Positions 8,873-17,738 of a stretch of 48,853 bases of DNA are shown in pieces. The notes under the pieces are model-generated. The model saw only the letters and a program-made list of their open reading frames with translations. It was not told the DNA's origin and ran no database searches. Made by a program: the position numbers and the translations under genes. How positions within the stretch are numbered: the stretch's first letter is position 1; every line of letters starts with the position of its first letter. This DNA is from a virus. The DNA is taken from positions 1 to 48,853 of the IMG/VR virus record IMGVR_UViG_3300024323_000010; one strand, written 5' to 3'.

Positions 8873-9078
8873 CCCCTCTCCCACATGCGCGTCTTCACGC
8901 GCTCCACGCCCCGGAGGCGCTTCGTCGAGTTGCCGAGCAGGTCCGGCGTCGGCCAGGACACGGTCTTCGTCGGCGCATCGGGCGCGGCGCGGCCCGTCGC
9001 CGGAAGGTCCGCGCCCTTGCTCGGCGCGGCCTTCTGGTAGGCCCGCTTGTGCGGGCGGAAGCTCGTCGGCGTGGCCAT
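8869..9078 (-). CDS. Small basic protein downstream of the capsid gene
   Basis: A 69-aa protein rich in Lys, Arg and Pro (FRPHKRAYQKAAPSKG; ends KTRMWERG). It lies four bases after the capsid gene and overlaps the next start. No family is recognised. A virion-associated or assembly role is inferred from position only. Confidence 0.5.
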   Translation of the reverse strand: MATPTSFRPHKRAYQKAAPSKGADLPATGRAAPDAPTKTVSWPTPDLLGNSTKRLRGVERVKTRMWERG

Positions 9079-9082
9079 GAGG

Positions 9083-10000
9083 TCAGGCCACCTCAGCGCC
9101 GAGAATCCACCGCCAGTTGGTCCAGCAATTCGCGAAGCGCATGTAGGCGCGCCACTTCGCGATGAACGTGTCGAACTCTTCCGCGGACCCGAACTCCAGC
9201 GGAATGCGATCCGTCCACTTCAGGTACTGCTTCATCATCACCTGATCGATCATGAACCAGTTGACGGAGCTGGAGAGATAGTTCCACTCCATCCCTTGAT
9301 AGCGGCCCTGATGGACGTTCGGGTTGTTGTTCGCGGTGTCGAGCTTGCCCGGCGAGCTGATGATCTCGTATGCCTGCTCGTAGAGATCCGGCGGGTAGAG
9401 CAGCAGATCCGGAGTCATCGAGATGATCTCCGCCTGATCGCCGCGGAACTGGACGAACTGGCGCCGCGCGGTGGCCACCGCCACCGCCGTCATGGCGCCG
9501 GTGATGCGGTTGTCGAAACCGACGGCCGTGCTCGCGTCGCTCGTGGTCGTGTGCGAGTCACTGCACAGCGGCACCGCCTCGCTGTTCACGTAGAAATACT
9601 GATCGTTGACGAACGCGAGATTGAAGATGCGCGCCGCGAACTTCTGGCGCGTGCGAAACGCGCTCGCGCGCAGCGCGCGAGGCTTCGCGTCCATCACGTT
9701 GTACTGATCGTCATCGAAGAGCTTGCGCTCGACCTGGAACCCGTTGGTGAACTCCAACGGGATCATTCTCGTGTCGTAGCCCTGGAACTGCGCATTGTAT
9801 GCGACGGTTCCAGTGAACTCTTCGAAGTCAGTCATCGTTCCGACGGACGAGAACTTCATCTCGTCTCGTCCGTTGCTCGGCTCGTCGTAGAAGAGCCTGG
9901 GAATCATGTCGTCGTGTTGGGGATATTCGGAGTCCCAGATTTCCTCGAATCGAGGATCGAGGAGATCACCGAACGCAACGGATACTGCCGGAACGGGCAT
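9083..10000 (-). CDS. Major capsid protein
   Basis: A 305-aa protein probably forming the head shell. Support comes from size, position after the scaffold candidate, a very strong ribosome site (AAGGAGAGAG before ATG 10000), and features of HK97-fold or gpT-like capsids. These are an N-terminal arm (FGDLLDPRFEEIWD), the word VERKLFDDDQYNV near residue 90, LLLYPPDLYEQAYEI near 200, and a C-terminal helix with EEFDTFIAKWRAYMRFANCWTNWRWI. The family assignment is by recognition. Mass spectrometry of virions would settle it. Confidence 0.7.
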   Translation of the reverse strand: MPVPAVSVAFGDLLDPRFEEIWDSEYPQHDDMIPRLFYDEPSNGRDEMKFSSVGTMTDFEEFTGTVAYNAQFQGYDTRMIPLEFTNGFQVERKLFDDDQYNVMDAKPRALRASAFRTRQKFAARIFNLAFVNDQYFYVNSEAVPLCSDSHTTTSDASTAVGFDNRITGAMTAVAVATARRQFVQFRGDQAEIISMTPDLLLYPPDLYEQAYEIISSPGKLDTANNNPNVHQGRYQGMEWNYLSSSVNWFMIDQVMMKQYLKWTDRIPLEFGSAEEFDTFIAKWRAYMRFANCWTNWRWILGAEVA

Positions 10001-10051
10001 GACTCTCTCTCCTTCGTCGCCGTCGAGCTCAGCTCGGCGGCCAGGCCGCGT

Positions 10052-10756
10052 TTACTGCTGAATCCAGAGGTGATCGGTGAAGATCAGATCCGCGAAGCTC
10101 TGGAGCGCGCCGCCCTGCCCCTTCGGGAAGTACTGGAGCGCCCGGCAGCGGAAGTTCGTCCCGCTCTGGTTGTCGCCCGTCGCGTCCACCTCATACCGCT
10201 CGTTGGTGAGCTGCACGGCCGCGTCTTCGCCCGGGCCGAACGTCACCGCATAGAAGATGTCGCCGACCGCGATGTCGCTCCGGAACGGCACGATCGGCGT
10301 GGCGTTCGTGTTCACCGCGCCCTGGACCTTGCGGAGCTGGCCGGCGTTCGCGCCGGTCGCGCCCCAGATGTAGCCGTCGTCGTAGGCGGTCCCGAAGGCG
10401 GCGGTGACGAGGAGCCCATTCGTGCTCGCGAGGCTGTTCACGAACTCCGGCAGCGCCGTGCCCGACGTCGCGCCGCCCGAGAGCCGCGCGCGGCAGATCT
10501 GGTCAGGCCGCACGTTCACGGTGACGTAGACCGCGGGATCTGCGTCGCCGGGGAGCTGTGCCGTGTTCCGCGTGGGCTGCGCATCGAGCGAGACGCCGAG
10601 CGCCTCCGCGGCCGCCGTGGTGGACGCGCGCATCACGCCGTCCGCATCCGCCAGCGCCGATGCGATGAGCGGGAGCCCAGCGAGCGAGAGCGCCTCGCCG
10701 ATCTGGAACTTCTGGAGGAGCGGCGCGCCGCCGTACAGGTGACCGTGGGTATACAT
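10052..10756 (-). CDS. Head decoration or capsid-associated protein candidate
   Basis: A 234-aa protein directly before the capsid gene. I chose ATG 10756 because GGGAGA lies six bases upstream. It is beta-rich without membrane segments. It includes PAVYVTVNVRPDQICRARLS near residue 75 and DIAVGDIFYAVTFGPGEDAA near 165. Similar-sized genes beside phage capsid genes often code for decoration proteins, and that is the only ground for the name. Confidence 0.5.
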   Translation of the reverse strand: MYTHGHLYGGAPLLQKFQIGEALSLAGLPLIASALADADGVMRASTTAAAEALGVSLDAQPTRNTAQLPGDADPAVYVTVNVRPDQICRARLSGGATSGTALPEFVNSLASTNGLLVTAAFGTAYDDGYIWGATGANAGQLRKVQGAVNTNATPIVPFRSDIAVGDIFYAVTFGPGEDAAVQLTNERYEVDATGDNQSGTNFRCRALQYFPKGQGGALQSFADLIFTDHLWIQQ

Positions 10757-10769
10757 CGAGATTCTCCCT

Positions 10770-11147
10770 TTACCGGGGCATGTAGCCCTGGCCGAGATAG
10801 GCTTCATGGACGTAGAGCTGCAGTCCGCCGTCTTCGAGGTGCGTGCGGCAGCCGTCGCAGTCGCCGCTCACGCCGCGCGCAAAGCGCGTGTCGCGGTGGT
10901 AGCCGTAGCGCTTGTGCGCGGGGCGGAACTTGTGGTCACAGAAGCCGCAGAGCATCACGCACTGCCGGATCTCGGCGCAGTCTGTGACCCAGGTTCCCGC
11001 CACTGCGCCGACCGGCCGCCCCTTGCTCACGAGCCCCGCGAGGAAGTGATGCTGCCGGCGGATCGTCGCGAAGAACTCCCGCGCGCGGTCCACCATGGAC
11101 CGCGTGATCCCGACGAGCGGGACGCGGTAGCTCTGCCCCATCGTCAC
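10770..11147 (-). CDS. Zinc-ribbon-like protein in the head module
   Basis: A 125-aa protein starting at GTG 11147, overlapping the previous stop (GTGA). Two cysteine pairs, CGFC near residue 70 and CDGC near residue 96, with His residues between and after, suggest a metal-binding treble-clef or ribbon. It is not a recognisable HNH nuclease because the catalytic His-Asn pattern is not seen. The function is unknown. Confidence 0.55.
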   Translation of the reverse strand: MTMGQSYRVPLVGITRSMVDRAREFFATIRRQHHFLAGLVSKGRPVGAVAGTWVTDCAEIRQCVMLCGFCDHKFRPAHKRYGYHRDTRFARGVSGDCDGCRTHLEDGGLQLYVHEAYLGQGYMPR

Positions 11148-11959
11148 GCGCTACGCGCCTTGCGCTGCGCGATGCTCTTGGCGCGCTCGACGTACTTCTG
11201 CGCGCGCGGATCATCCCACCCGCGGTACTGGCCGATCTGGATCATCCGCTCGACGTAGGTTCGGTGGTCCGAGGAGAGATCGGGATCGGGCTCGCTCGAC
11301 GCGCGCTGTCGGCGCGGCGCGGCCGTGCGCGCGGCGCCCGGCGAGCTCGTCTCCGTCCCGCGGGTCGCCCGCTCCTTGGTGCGCTCGCGCACGGTCGTCT
11401 CGCTCTCGCGCGCCTTGCTCGGGTCGCGGCCGTAGACCTCGCGCAGCGCCTGGAGCTCAGTCGCCGTCGTGGCGGAGTAGCCCTCCTCCTGCACGAGCGT
11501 GAGGTAGACGCGCGCCACCTCGTTGAACTCGGGGCTGCCCTTCACCGCGAGCGCGGGGATCGCCTTCTTGTACTCGGCGATGGCGCTGAGCACTCGCTGC
11601 TCCGCGGCCCCGCGGCCGACTTCCGCGAGCGCGGCCTTCGCCTCTGCGCGGGCCTCCGCGCGCGCCTCGAGCTTCGTGCGGGCGGCGATGTAGGCGAGCG
11701 CCTGCTCCTGCGTCGCGTTGCCGTCCGCCACGAGCTTCCAGACCTGCGCGTCGGTGAGGAGCTGCTCCTGGGGCTGGGGGGCGGCGGGCTGAGCGGCGGG
11801 CCGCGCGGCGACGCTCTCGGCGAGGCCGGCGACCGCGGTCGTCATCCCTTCGATCTTCTCGACGAGCTTGGTGTTCTGCTCAGCGAGCTCGAGGTGGCGC
11901 TCCTCGGCGGCCTTCTTCTCGTCCGCCGCCGGGTCCGGCGTCTCCGCGGGCGCTGGCAC
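11144..11959 (-). CDS. Scaffolding protein candidate
   Basis: A 271-aa, highly charged, mainly helical protein. It has an acidic N-terminal coiled coil (EEKKAAEER-like words), a Pro/Ala/Gln linker near residues 53-65, an Ala/Glu/Arg-rich helix near 95-115, and a basic C-terminal tail. This acidic-to-basic, coil-rich layout upstream of the capsid gene is typical of scaffolds. GTG 11959 follows a strong GGGGGAG site. No protease motif is seen. Confidence 0.6.
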   Translation of the reverse strand: MPAPAETPDPAADEKKAAEERHLELAEQNTKLVEKIEGMTTAVAGLAESVAARPAAQPAAPQPQEQLLTDAQVWKLVADGNATQEQALAYIAARTKLEARAEARAEAKAALAEVGRGAAEQRVLSAIAEYKKAIPALAVKGSPEFNEVARVYLTLVQEEGYSATTATELQALREVYGRDPSKARESETTVRERTKERATRGTETSSPGAARTAAPRRQRASSEPDPDLSSDHRTYVERMIQIGQYRGWDDPRAQKYVERAKSIAQRKARSA

Positions 11960-11991
11960 GTGTCACTCCCCCTTGACTGGTGCGTGCTCCA

Positions 11992-12020
11992 CACATACAG
12001 CACACACCCCGGAGTGACAA
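11992..12020 (-). promoter_or_regulatory. Candidate minus-strand promoter before the scaffold/capsid genes
   Basis: On the minus strand TTGTCA (12020-12015), a 17-base spacer, then TATGTG (11997-11992). The next start codon is at 11959. The -35 is good and the -10 is weak. This is the only sizeable gap in this part of the late unit, which makes an internal late promoter plausible. Confidence 0.35.
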
Positions 12021-12059
12021 GCTCAATCCGTAGCGATTCCGATATCTTGAGTGTCTGAG

Positions 12060-12437
12060 TTACTGAGTCTGGTTGAGTTCGGACACCTGCTGAAGTGACT
12101 GAAGGATGGCGCGGGGGAGGTCGAGGATCTCTTGGCGGGCGACAATCGCGGCCTGCAGGATCGCAGCTTGCCATCGTAGGCGGGCGAGTTCCGCCTCGGA
12201 AAGGAAGCCGAGACCGGCGAGCCGCTCGCGCACGGCGGCGAGCTCGCTGCGGTCCGTCTCCTGCTTCTGCTCGCCGAGGCGCAGGAACGTGTCCCACGCC
12301 TCGTGCCCGGTGAGCCGCTCGAGCGGCACGGCGGCCTGGCGCAGGCGCTGGAGTGCGGCCGCGGCGCGGCGCTCCGCATCGCGGGCGGAGTTCTCCAGCC
12401 CGAGCCGCGCGTCCCAGCTCTTGCGGTCGATCGTCAT
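12060..12437 (-). CDS. Coiled-coil protein between portal and scaffold
   Basis: A 125-aa, strongly helical, charged protein (SARDAERRAAAALQRLRQAA; LAAVRERLAGLGFLSEAELA). Its ATG overlaps the previous stop (ATGA). No family is recognised. Position suggests a head-assembly helper. Confidence 0.5.
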   Translation of the reverse strand: MTIDRKSWDARLGLENSARDAERRAAAALQRLRQAAVPLERLTGHEAWDTFLRLGEQKQETDRSELAAVRERLAGLGFLSEAELARLRWQAAILQAAIVARQEILDLPRAILQSLQQVSELNQTQ

Positions 12438-12643
12438 GCGGCGGGCGCCGGCGCGAGCGGCCGCGCCCAGGCGGGGGCATACGGCACGCGGCTGCGCCCA
12501 GCGCGCTCAGGCAGCGGGTGCGGGTGCGACCGGCTGCCACCCGGGCAGGGCGCGTGCGTCGTCAGCAGCTCGCCCATCCTGGCGTTACAGTGGATACAGC
12601 GCAGGCACTCCATACAGGCGAAGTCGTGCTGGCCTGGTGTCAC
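12434..12643 (-). CDS. Small cysteine-containing protein after portal
   Basis: A 69-aa frame starting GTG 12643, overlapping the portal stop (GTGA) and ending in an ATGA overlap with the next gene. The N-terminus carries CMECLRCIHC, possibly a metal site. The second half is Pro/Ala/Arg-rich and low in information. The tight coupling on both sides is the main evidence that it is a gene. Confidence 0.45.
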   Translation of the reverse strand: MTPGQHDFACMECLRCIHCNARMGELLTTHAPCPGGSRSHPHPLPERAGRSRVPYAPAWARPLAPAPAA

Positions 12644-15063
12644 TGCGGCGTCCCCGTACCCGCGGGCATCGACTCATCCATCGGTTCCCCCTTTCCCACG
12701 AAGCCGCTCCCTTGCGGCTTGGCCTGAGCCAGGGGATTCGTCTTCTGCTGCTCCGCCTGGCGCTGGTTGTAGAGCTGCTCCATCTGCGCTTGCTGCGCCT
12801 GCATCTGCTGCTCGATCTGCGCGCGCTGCTGGATCGCCTGCACGTAGGCCGAGAGGAGCTGCTGGTGGAACGGCTCGAGCGTTTGGCCAAGCGCCACGCC
12901 CTCGGCATCAGTGCGGCCGAGGAGCTCCTGGAGCCCGGCAAGATGGTCCTGGGCAGTCGCTTCGGCAGGCACGCCGATCGGGAACTCGCCGCGCAGGATG
13001 AACGACATGGCCTCGGCCGCGGTGAGCAGCGGGAGCCGCGAGTCCGGCCCAGGCGCGTGCACGTAGTTCTCGGGCCGCTGGCCGAGCGAGCGGATGTAGT
13101 CGGAGAGCGCCCGGTAGAGCTTGTCCGAGTCGGTGACGCCGAGCTGCACCATCAGGGGATTCAGGAGGAGCGTGATGATCTCGCTCAGGCTCTGCTGCAG
13201 CGCGGCCTTGCTCGTATTGAGCACGTTCGCCTGAAAATCGAACGTGTACTGCCCGGAGAGGTCCTCGCGCTTGTCGATCTCGACGAACGGGTCCTCGCTC
13301 GGCTCGGCGATGCCGATCACGCGGAAGCGCTTCTTCTCGTCGAGGAAGCCGCGGTCGAGCTGATACATGAGCGAGAAGAGATCGCGGAGCATGAGGAAGA
13401 AGCGCCGCAGGATGCGCTCCGGCCGCGCCTCGCCCTGCGCCAAGAGCTGCGTCACGCCGCCGGCGGTGCGCAGCGCGCTGCTCTTGCCCGTCGGGATCCG
13501 GCCGAACTGAAGGTCGCCGATGGCCGTGAGTTTCTCTTCCATCTGATCGGCGAGGCTCACCTCGTTGATCGCGATGGCAGTGGCGGTCGGCTGCACGCGG
13601 CCGAAGGTGACGTCGCCCGGATTCTGCTGCGGGATCCCCGCGCCCGGGAAAATCTCGTACCGCTCGGGGTTCATCGCCGCGGTCGGCTTGTAGGTGAAGA
13701 ACGGCTGAATCTCGATGTCCGCCGCATCGCCCATCTGGTTGAAGACGTGCGTCTTGAAGTCGTGCAGCCCTTCCATGAGCTCGGGAAGCCCGATCCCGAT
13801 CCGGCGCCCCTGCACGGGAATGAAGACGGCCTCAGCGAAGGGGCGGCGCGGCGGGTTCCCCGGCACCATCTCACTGAGCGGCCGGGCACGTGCCAGCAGA
13901 TCGAGCTCCGGGAGCACCGTCCACACGACGTCGATGGATCTCCCCGCGCCGCCCTTCGCCCAGACGTCGAAGCAGGTGTACCGAAGGATTTGGCCGTGGT
14001 TGCGCGCCTCGTCGTGCGGCGCGCTTCGCGAGTCGGTGAAGCCGCGCATCGTGTCGCGCTGCCGCTCGAGGCTGCGCTCGGGCGCGGCCATGGGCGTCGG
14101 CGAGATGCGGTCCTCGATGTCCTTCGCCTCGATCAGGTTATAGACGCCGTCGTCGATGAGCCGGCGGACCTCGTCGATCGTCGGCCGATCCACGAGCACG
14201 ACGTAGGCTGCGCCGTTCGGATTGCTCGGCGAGGGCGCCTGCAGGTTCTCGCACCAGTACGGGTGCAAAACGCCCTCGTACGGCACCGCCATGTTCCGCG
14301 GCCCGTCATACACTTTGATGTTTCCGCTGATCTCCATCTCGACGCGGTCGGTCTCATCGTCGGTGTAGAAGCGGACCTCCAGGTCGTTCCCGTCGAGGTC
14401 GCGCACCGCCCAGTCCCAGCCCTCCGGGTCGAGCTTCTTCATCTGCTCGGTGCGGAAGCGGTGCTGCATCAGGCGCTCGAAGTAGCGGCCGGGAACCTGA
14501 TTCAGCGGAATCGGGTCGAACTCGTGCACCTGCATGATCTCGCGCTGCTCGGTGATCCAGCGCGAGTACGCCGTCACTGTGCCGTCGCGCACGTAGTCGG
14601 CAATCGAGCCCTCGAGAAACTTCTCGCCCGGCTGCTCCACGAAGAACTGGGTGTCGAGGAGCTGGTCGATCTTGCGCTCTTTCTCGCTATTCGTCTGATC
14701 GAGCGCGCGCGCGTTCACCATCGGGCGGACCGCGAGACAGGCGTTCGCCAGCGTGTCCTCAGTGCGCAGGCACGCGGTCATGATGTCCGGCAAGGTGACG
14801 TTCGTGCATCCCTCCCAGGGGATATCGCGTTCCTCCGCCCATTGCATGAGCTTCGCGTAGCGCTGCTCGCGGTATCGGCGGTCGGTGTTGCGCGCCTCCT
14901 CGTCTTCGCTCGCGAAGCGCTTCACGCGCGCCACGACCGCAAGCCGCTCCTCGTCGCTCAGGCTCAGCGGATCGGGCCGCTTGCGCTTGCGCGTGAGTGG
15001 TTGGTCGCGGCCAAGCGTCGCTTCATCGATCGGGACGGGCTCGACGAGGAGGGGCGCAGCCAT
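12640..15063 (-). CDS. Portal protein, P22-type
   Basis: An 807-aa protein that probably forms the dodecameric DNA entry ring of the head. It is long, as in P22-like portals. The N-terminal region has a charged helical stretch (about 30-70) and a clip/stem-like region with RTEDTLANACLAVRPMVNAR. The central part has MEGLHDFKTHVFNQMGDAAD and GRIPTGKSSALRTAGGVTQL, typical of large portals. The C-terminus (about 730-790) is a Gln-rich helix (QIEQQMQAQQAQMEQLYNQR) matching the barrel/coil of P22 gp1. It follows the terminase genes. The start is ATG 15063. Confidence 0.8.
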   Translation of the reverse strand: MAAPLLVEPVPIDEATLGRDQPLTRKRKRPDPLSLSDEERLAVVARVKRFASEDEEARNTDRRYREQRYAKLMQWAEERDIPWEGCTNVTLPDIMTACLRTEDTLANACLAVRPMVNARALDQTNSEKERKIDQLLDTQFFVEQPGEKFLEGSIADYVRDGTVTAYSRWITEQREIMQVHEFDPIPLNQVPGRYFERLMQHRFRTEQMKKLDPEGWDWAVRDLDGNDLEVRFYTDDETDRVEMEISGNIKVYDGPRNMAVPYEGVLHPYWCENLQAPSPSNPNGAAYVVLVDRPTIDEVRRLIDDGVYNLIEAKDIEDRISPTPMAAPERSLERQRDTMRGFTDSRSAPHDEARNHGQILRYTCFDVWAKGGAGRSIDVVWTVLPELDLLARARPLSEMVPGNPPRRPFAEAVFIPVQGRRIGIGLPELMEGLHDFKTHVFNQMGDAADIEIQPFFTYKPTAAMNPERYEIFPGAGIPQQNPGDVTFGRVQPTATAIAINEVSLADQMEEKLTAIGDLQFGRIPTGKSSALRTAGGVTQLLAQGEARPERILRRFFLMLRDLFSLMYQLDRGFLDEKKRFRVIGIAEPSEDPFVEIDKREDLSGQYTFDFQANVLNTSKAALQQSLSEIITLLLNPLMVQLGVTDSDKLYRALSDYIRSLGQRPENYVHAPGPDSRLPLLTAAEAMSFILRGEFPIGVPAEATAQDHLAGLQELLGRTDAEGVALGQTLEPFHQQLLSAYVQAIQQRAQIEQQMQAQQAQMEQLYNQRQAEQQKTNPLAQAKPQGSGFVGKGEPMDESMPAGTGTPQ

Positions 15064-15070
15064 ATCAGCG

Positions 15071-15250
15071 TCAGCCTTTCACCTTGCGCGTGGCCTTGAG
15101 CGGCTCTTTCGTGCGGGGGATCACGGTTTTCGCCGCGCTGCCGCGCTTGCCCTTGGGCGGCGGCGGAGGCGCGGGCGGGTCCGGGATATAGCGCTGGCGC
15201 TCCTTGCGGCGCTTCGCCATATCCGTGCGCCGGGCGGCCGCGCCCTTCAC
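15071..15250 (-). CDS. Tiny basic Pro/Lys-rich protein
   Basis: A 59-aa frame from GTG 15250, overlapping the preceding TGA (GTGA) and ending seven bases before portal. It has an Arg/Lys-rich start (AKRRKERQRYIPDPPAPPPP) and a Lys-rich tail. It may bind nucleic acid or be a minor virion part. No family is recognised. Confidence 0.5.
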   Translation of the reverse strand: MKGAAARRTDMAKRRKERQRYIPDPPAPPPPPKGKRGSAAKTVIPRTKEPLKATRKVKG

Positions 15251-15351
15251 CAGCTCACCCCGTTCTTCGTCTTCACGTCACCGCCCACGATCTTCTTCTT
15301 CGTGGAGCCCTTCTTCGGGCCCTTCGCGAGCGGCCCCTTCTTCTTCGTCAT
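15247..15351 (-). CDS. 34-residue lysine-rich protein
   Basis: The frame runs from ATG 15351 to TGA 15247 and encodes 34 aa, of which about one third are Lys (MTKKKGPLAKGPKKGSTKKK). GGAGGA lies 13 bases upstream. It overlaps the next GTG. It is too small for ordinary gene callers. Lysine-rich mini-proteins in head modules may be packaged with DNA, which is inference. Confidence 0.5.
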   Translation of the reverse strand: MTKKKGPLAKGPKKGSTKKKIVGGDVKTKNGVSW

Positions 15352-15401
15352 CGCCACTTTGGTATCCTCCCTGCGCTGGCCATAACCTCGCCGAATACCG
15401 A

Positions 15402-15428
15402 GGGGCTCCAGGAGGTTCCTGGGGCCCC
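15402..15428 (-). other. Hairpin just after terminase
   Basis: Arms at 15402-15412 and 15418-15428 pair over 11 positions with one mismatch and a 5-base loop. The hairpin lies eight bases past the terminase stop on the minus strand. No T-run follows, so it is more likely an mRNA processing or stability element than a simple terminator. Confidence 0.45.
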
Positions 15429-15435
15429 GCTTGTT

Positions 15436-17160
15436 TTAGCGGTACGTGCGCGCCCAGCGGCGCACGCGACCCTCGCGCGGCCGCCGCGGCCCGCGGCTCG
15501 AGCGGCGTGAGGCCGCGAGCGTGCGGTAGCCGTAGATCAGGCGGTCGAAGTCCGGCCGCTCGTTGAGCACGTAGCGCCAGCAGGCCGGGTAATCGTCGTA
15601 TTTCGCCTTGGGCGTCTGCTTCTGCGCCTTGTCGTCTGAGTCCTTCCAGTCCGCCCACATGAAGCGCTTGAGCTGCAGGATCGTCTTCGGGCAGCGCTCG
15701 TGGATCACGACGCGCGGCCGCCGCGTCTCGGGGTCGGGCTTGAGGTACTCGTTGAAGAGGCCGCGGCCGACGTCGGACGGATCCGCCGGGAGGCAGACGA
15801 GCCCGGCGTGCGCGAACTCCTCGATCCAGGTGCGCTCGCGCTTGGCGTCCGCCGGCTGGCCGCCCATGCGCGGGTCCATGAGCCGCAGGCGCACGTCGAG
15901 CCCGAACTCGGACTCGAAGTCCTCGCACTGGATCCGCAGCGCGCTCGGGTCCACGGCCGCCTCGACCTCGCCCACCTGCCAGAGCTCGCCCGTCGGGCTC
16001 ACCGCGACGTAGATGCTCATGTGGGGCTTGCGCGGGTGCGGGTCCACCACCCAGATCACCGGCCAGGAGTGCTCGAGCTCGAACTCGCGCACGTGGCAGA
16101 AGCTGGAGACGTCCGTCCCCTCGCACTCGCGGCAGGTCGGCGGCTTGTCGTTGAGCAGGAGCACGCGCTGGCCGCAGGCGAAGCACCAGAACTCGGGCTC
16201 GTCGCAGAAGAGCTCGTGGATGCGGTTCGCGAAGCGGATCGGCTTGCCCTCGATGCGCGTGGCGCGCGTGCGCGCGTCGAAGTGCGCCGACTGCCACTCG
16301 ATCGACTCGGTCATGATGAAGCGGTTTTCGCGGCTCGAAATCTCGACCCAGTCGATCATCGGGTCCTTGCGCGGACCCGGACGCGCGGGCTCGTAGACCT
16401 CGTCGAAGAGCCAATCGACATTGAATGACGGGTCGTCCGGCCACGTCATCGCAAGGATGATGCGGCCGTTCACGCGCATCGTGCGCGCCTGGTTCTCGCG
16501 GAAGACGGAGAGCGGCGGAGGCTCGTCGAGCAGCACGATGTGGTAGTCGCCCGACGCCATGTTCTTCGCGCGCTGGTCGTAGGAGTTGAAGACGATGAAG
16601 CTCTCGCCCTGGATCTCCTCCGGGTTGTCCGGGTTGCGGTAGTAGACCCGCAGCATGCGGTTTTTCCCGTCCCAGGAGCGATCCCAGTCGCCGTCGATCA
16701 GGCAGTTTCGCGGGATCCAGCCCCAGTGACCGCGGTCGCCGCCATCGCGGTCCACGCCGCTCCAGTGGTACCAGCGCAGGAACGGGAGCATGATGGGCTC
16801 GAGGTGGGTCGTGAGGTCTTCGACGACGATGCGGCAGCGGATCGGACCGCGCAGCTTCTTCGACCAGTCGGTCACGCCGCGCAGCGAGTAGGGCACGACG
16901 CCGGTCGCGCACGTGATGAGCTCGACGAGCGCGCTGCTCGTCTTGCTCGAGCCGTTGCCGCCGCCGATCCCGAGCAGCTTCGCGTTGCTGCGGTGGATCC
17001 CGAGCACGGCCTCGCTCGCCGGCTTGTAGTAGAGGAGCTGGTTCTCCTTCCGGTCCACCTGCTGCGCGCCGATCACGTCCACCATGAGCAGGCGCAGCGC
17101 GTCGGCGGGCATCGCGCGCACGTCGCTCTCGGTGAGCTCGGGGAGCGGCGAGTTCGTCAC
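15436..17160 (-). CDS. Terminase large subunit with embedded zinc ribbon
   Basis: A 574-aa packaging ATPase/nuclease. The Walker A is GGGNGSSKT (66-74). Walker B is VLLDEPP (209-215), followed by RIILAMTWPDD (coupling motif, about 233). An RNase H-like nuclease follows, with candidate acidic residues in VVDPHPRKP (about 371) and LRLMDPRMGG, and near KYDDYPACW towards the end. Between ATPase and nuclease lies CFACG (C326, C329) and CREC (C343, C346), a four-cysteine ribbon not standard in short-tailed phage terminases. Its start overlaps the TerS stop (GTGA). The packaging type (headful or cos) cannot be read from sequence, but permuted ends favour headful. Confidence 0.9.
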   Translation of the reverse strand: MTNSPLPELTESDVRAMPADALRLLMVDVIGAQQVDRKENQLLYYKPASEAVLGIHRSNAKLLGIGGGNGSSKTSSALVELITCATGVVPYSLRGVTDWSKKLRGPIRCRIVVEDLTTHLEPIMLPFLRWYHWSGVDRDGGDRGHWGWIPRNCLIDGDWDRSWDGKNRMLRVYYRNPDNPEEIQGESFIVFNSYDQRAKNMASGDYHIVLLDEPPPLSVFRENQARTMRVNGRIILAMTWPDDPSFNVDWLFDEVYEPARPGPRKDPMIDWVEISSRENRFIMTESIEWQSAHFDARTRATRIEGKPIRFANRIHELFCDEPEFWCFACGQRVLLLNDKPPTCRECEGTDVSSFCHVREFELEHSWPVIWVVDPHPRKPHMSIYVAVSPTGELWQVGEVEAAVDPSALRIQCEDFESEFGLDVRLRLMDPRMGGQPADAKRERTWIEEFAHAGLVCLPADPSDVGRGLFNEYLKPDPETRRPRVVIHERCPKTILQLKRFMWADWKDSDDKAQKQTPKAKYDDYPACWRYVLNERPDFDRLIYGYRTLAASRRSSRGPRRPREGRVRRWARTYR

Positions 17161-17708
17161 GCCGGCCGGCCCTGCGCGTCGATCGTGACGGGGCGGCGGG
17201 TGACGATCGCGCCCGTGGCCGGATCCTGCGCGATCGAGATCCCGCGGCGGCGCGCCTCCGCGAGCAGCATCGTCGCGAGGTCGTTCATCTGCTGGCGGTG
17301 AGCGCTCCCGACGATCTGCGTGGGCTCGCCGAGCAGCAGCGCCCGGGCGTTGATGAGGTCGCGCAGCGCCGTCGAGAGGCTCTTCAGGTCGGCGCCGTCT
17401 ACGCGCCGCTGGTCGATCGCCTGGAGCACCTTCTCGGCGGCCGTCTCGATGAGCTTGAGCATCGAGCCGACGGCCACCCGCGCCGCGGGCTTCGTCGTGC
17501 GCATCTCGCGCCGGTCGATCATCTCCTGGACCTCGGCAGCCGTGAGGTCCAGCTCGTCCGCGATCTCACGCACGGCGAGCGGGGGTGAAACCCCCCTCAG
17601 CAATACGAAAATTCTTCGTTCGTTCAGGGTGAAGTCGTGCCAGCGGTCCGGCGGCACGAGCTTTCCCTCGAGCGCGGCCCAGTCCCGCTTTTTGCCCCCC
17701 GCGCGCAT
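17157..17708 (-). CDS. Terminase small subunit candidate
   Basis: A 183-aa, mostly helical protein directly upstream of the large terminase, overlapping it by four bases. Residues about 25-70 look like a helix-turn-helix (LNERRIFVLLRGVSPPLAVR then EIADELDLTAAEVQEMIDRR), the DNA-recognition part of small terminases. A central helical oligomerisation region follows (SMLKLIETAAEKVLQAIDQR). The C-terminal tail is basic. The name rests on position and fold type. Confidence 0.7.
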   Translation of the reverse strand: MRAGGKKRDWAALEGKLVPPDRWHDFTLNERRIFVLLRGVSPPLAVREIADELDLTAAEVQEMIDRREMRTTKPAARVAVGSMLKLIETAAEKVLQAIDQRRVDGADLKSLSTALRDLINARALLLGEPTQIVGSAHRQQMNDLATMLLAEARRRGISIAQDPATGAIVTRRPVTIDAQGRPA

Positions 17709-17738
17709 ACGCAGCTAGTGGAAATCTACGCCCGAAGG

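Noticed and set aside
12106-15099. 997-residue plus-strand open frame
   Set aside because: It lies antisense to portal and has no ribosome site or protein-like order; it is a shadow from high GC.
17605-17619. Perfect ACGAA-N5-TTCGT dyad inside the terminase small-subunit gene
   Set aside because: It is fully explained by codons for NERRIF and lies within a coding frame, not a control gap. I kept it out of the operator set, though binding there is not excluded.
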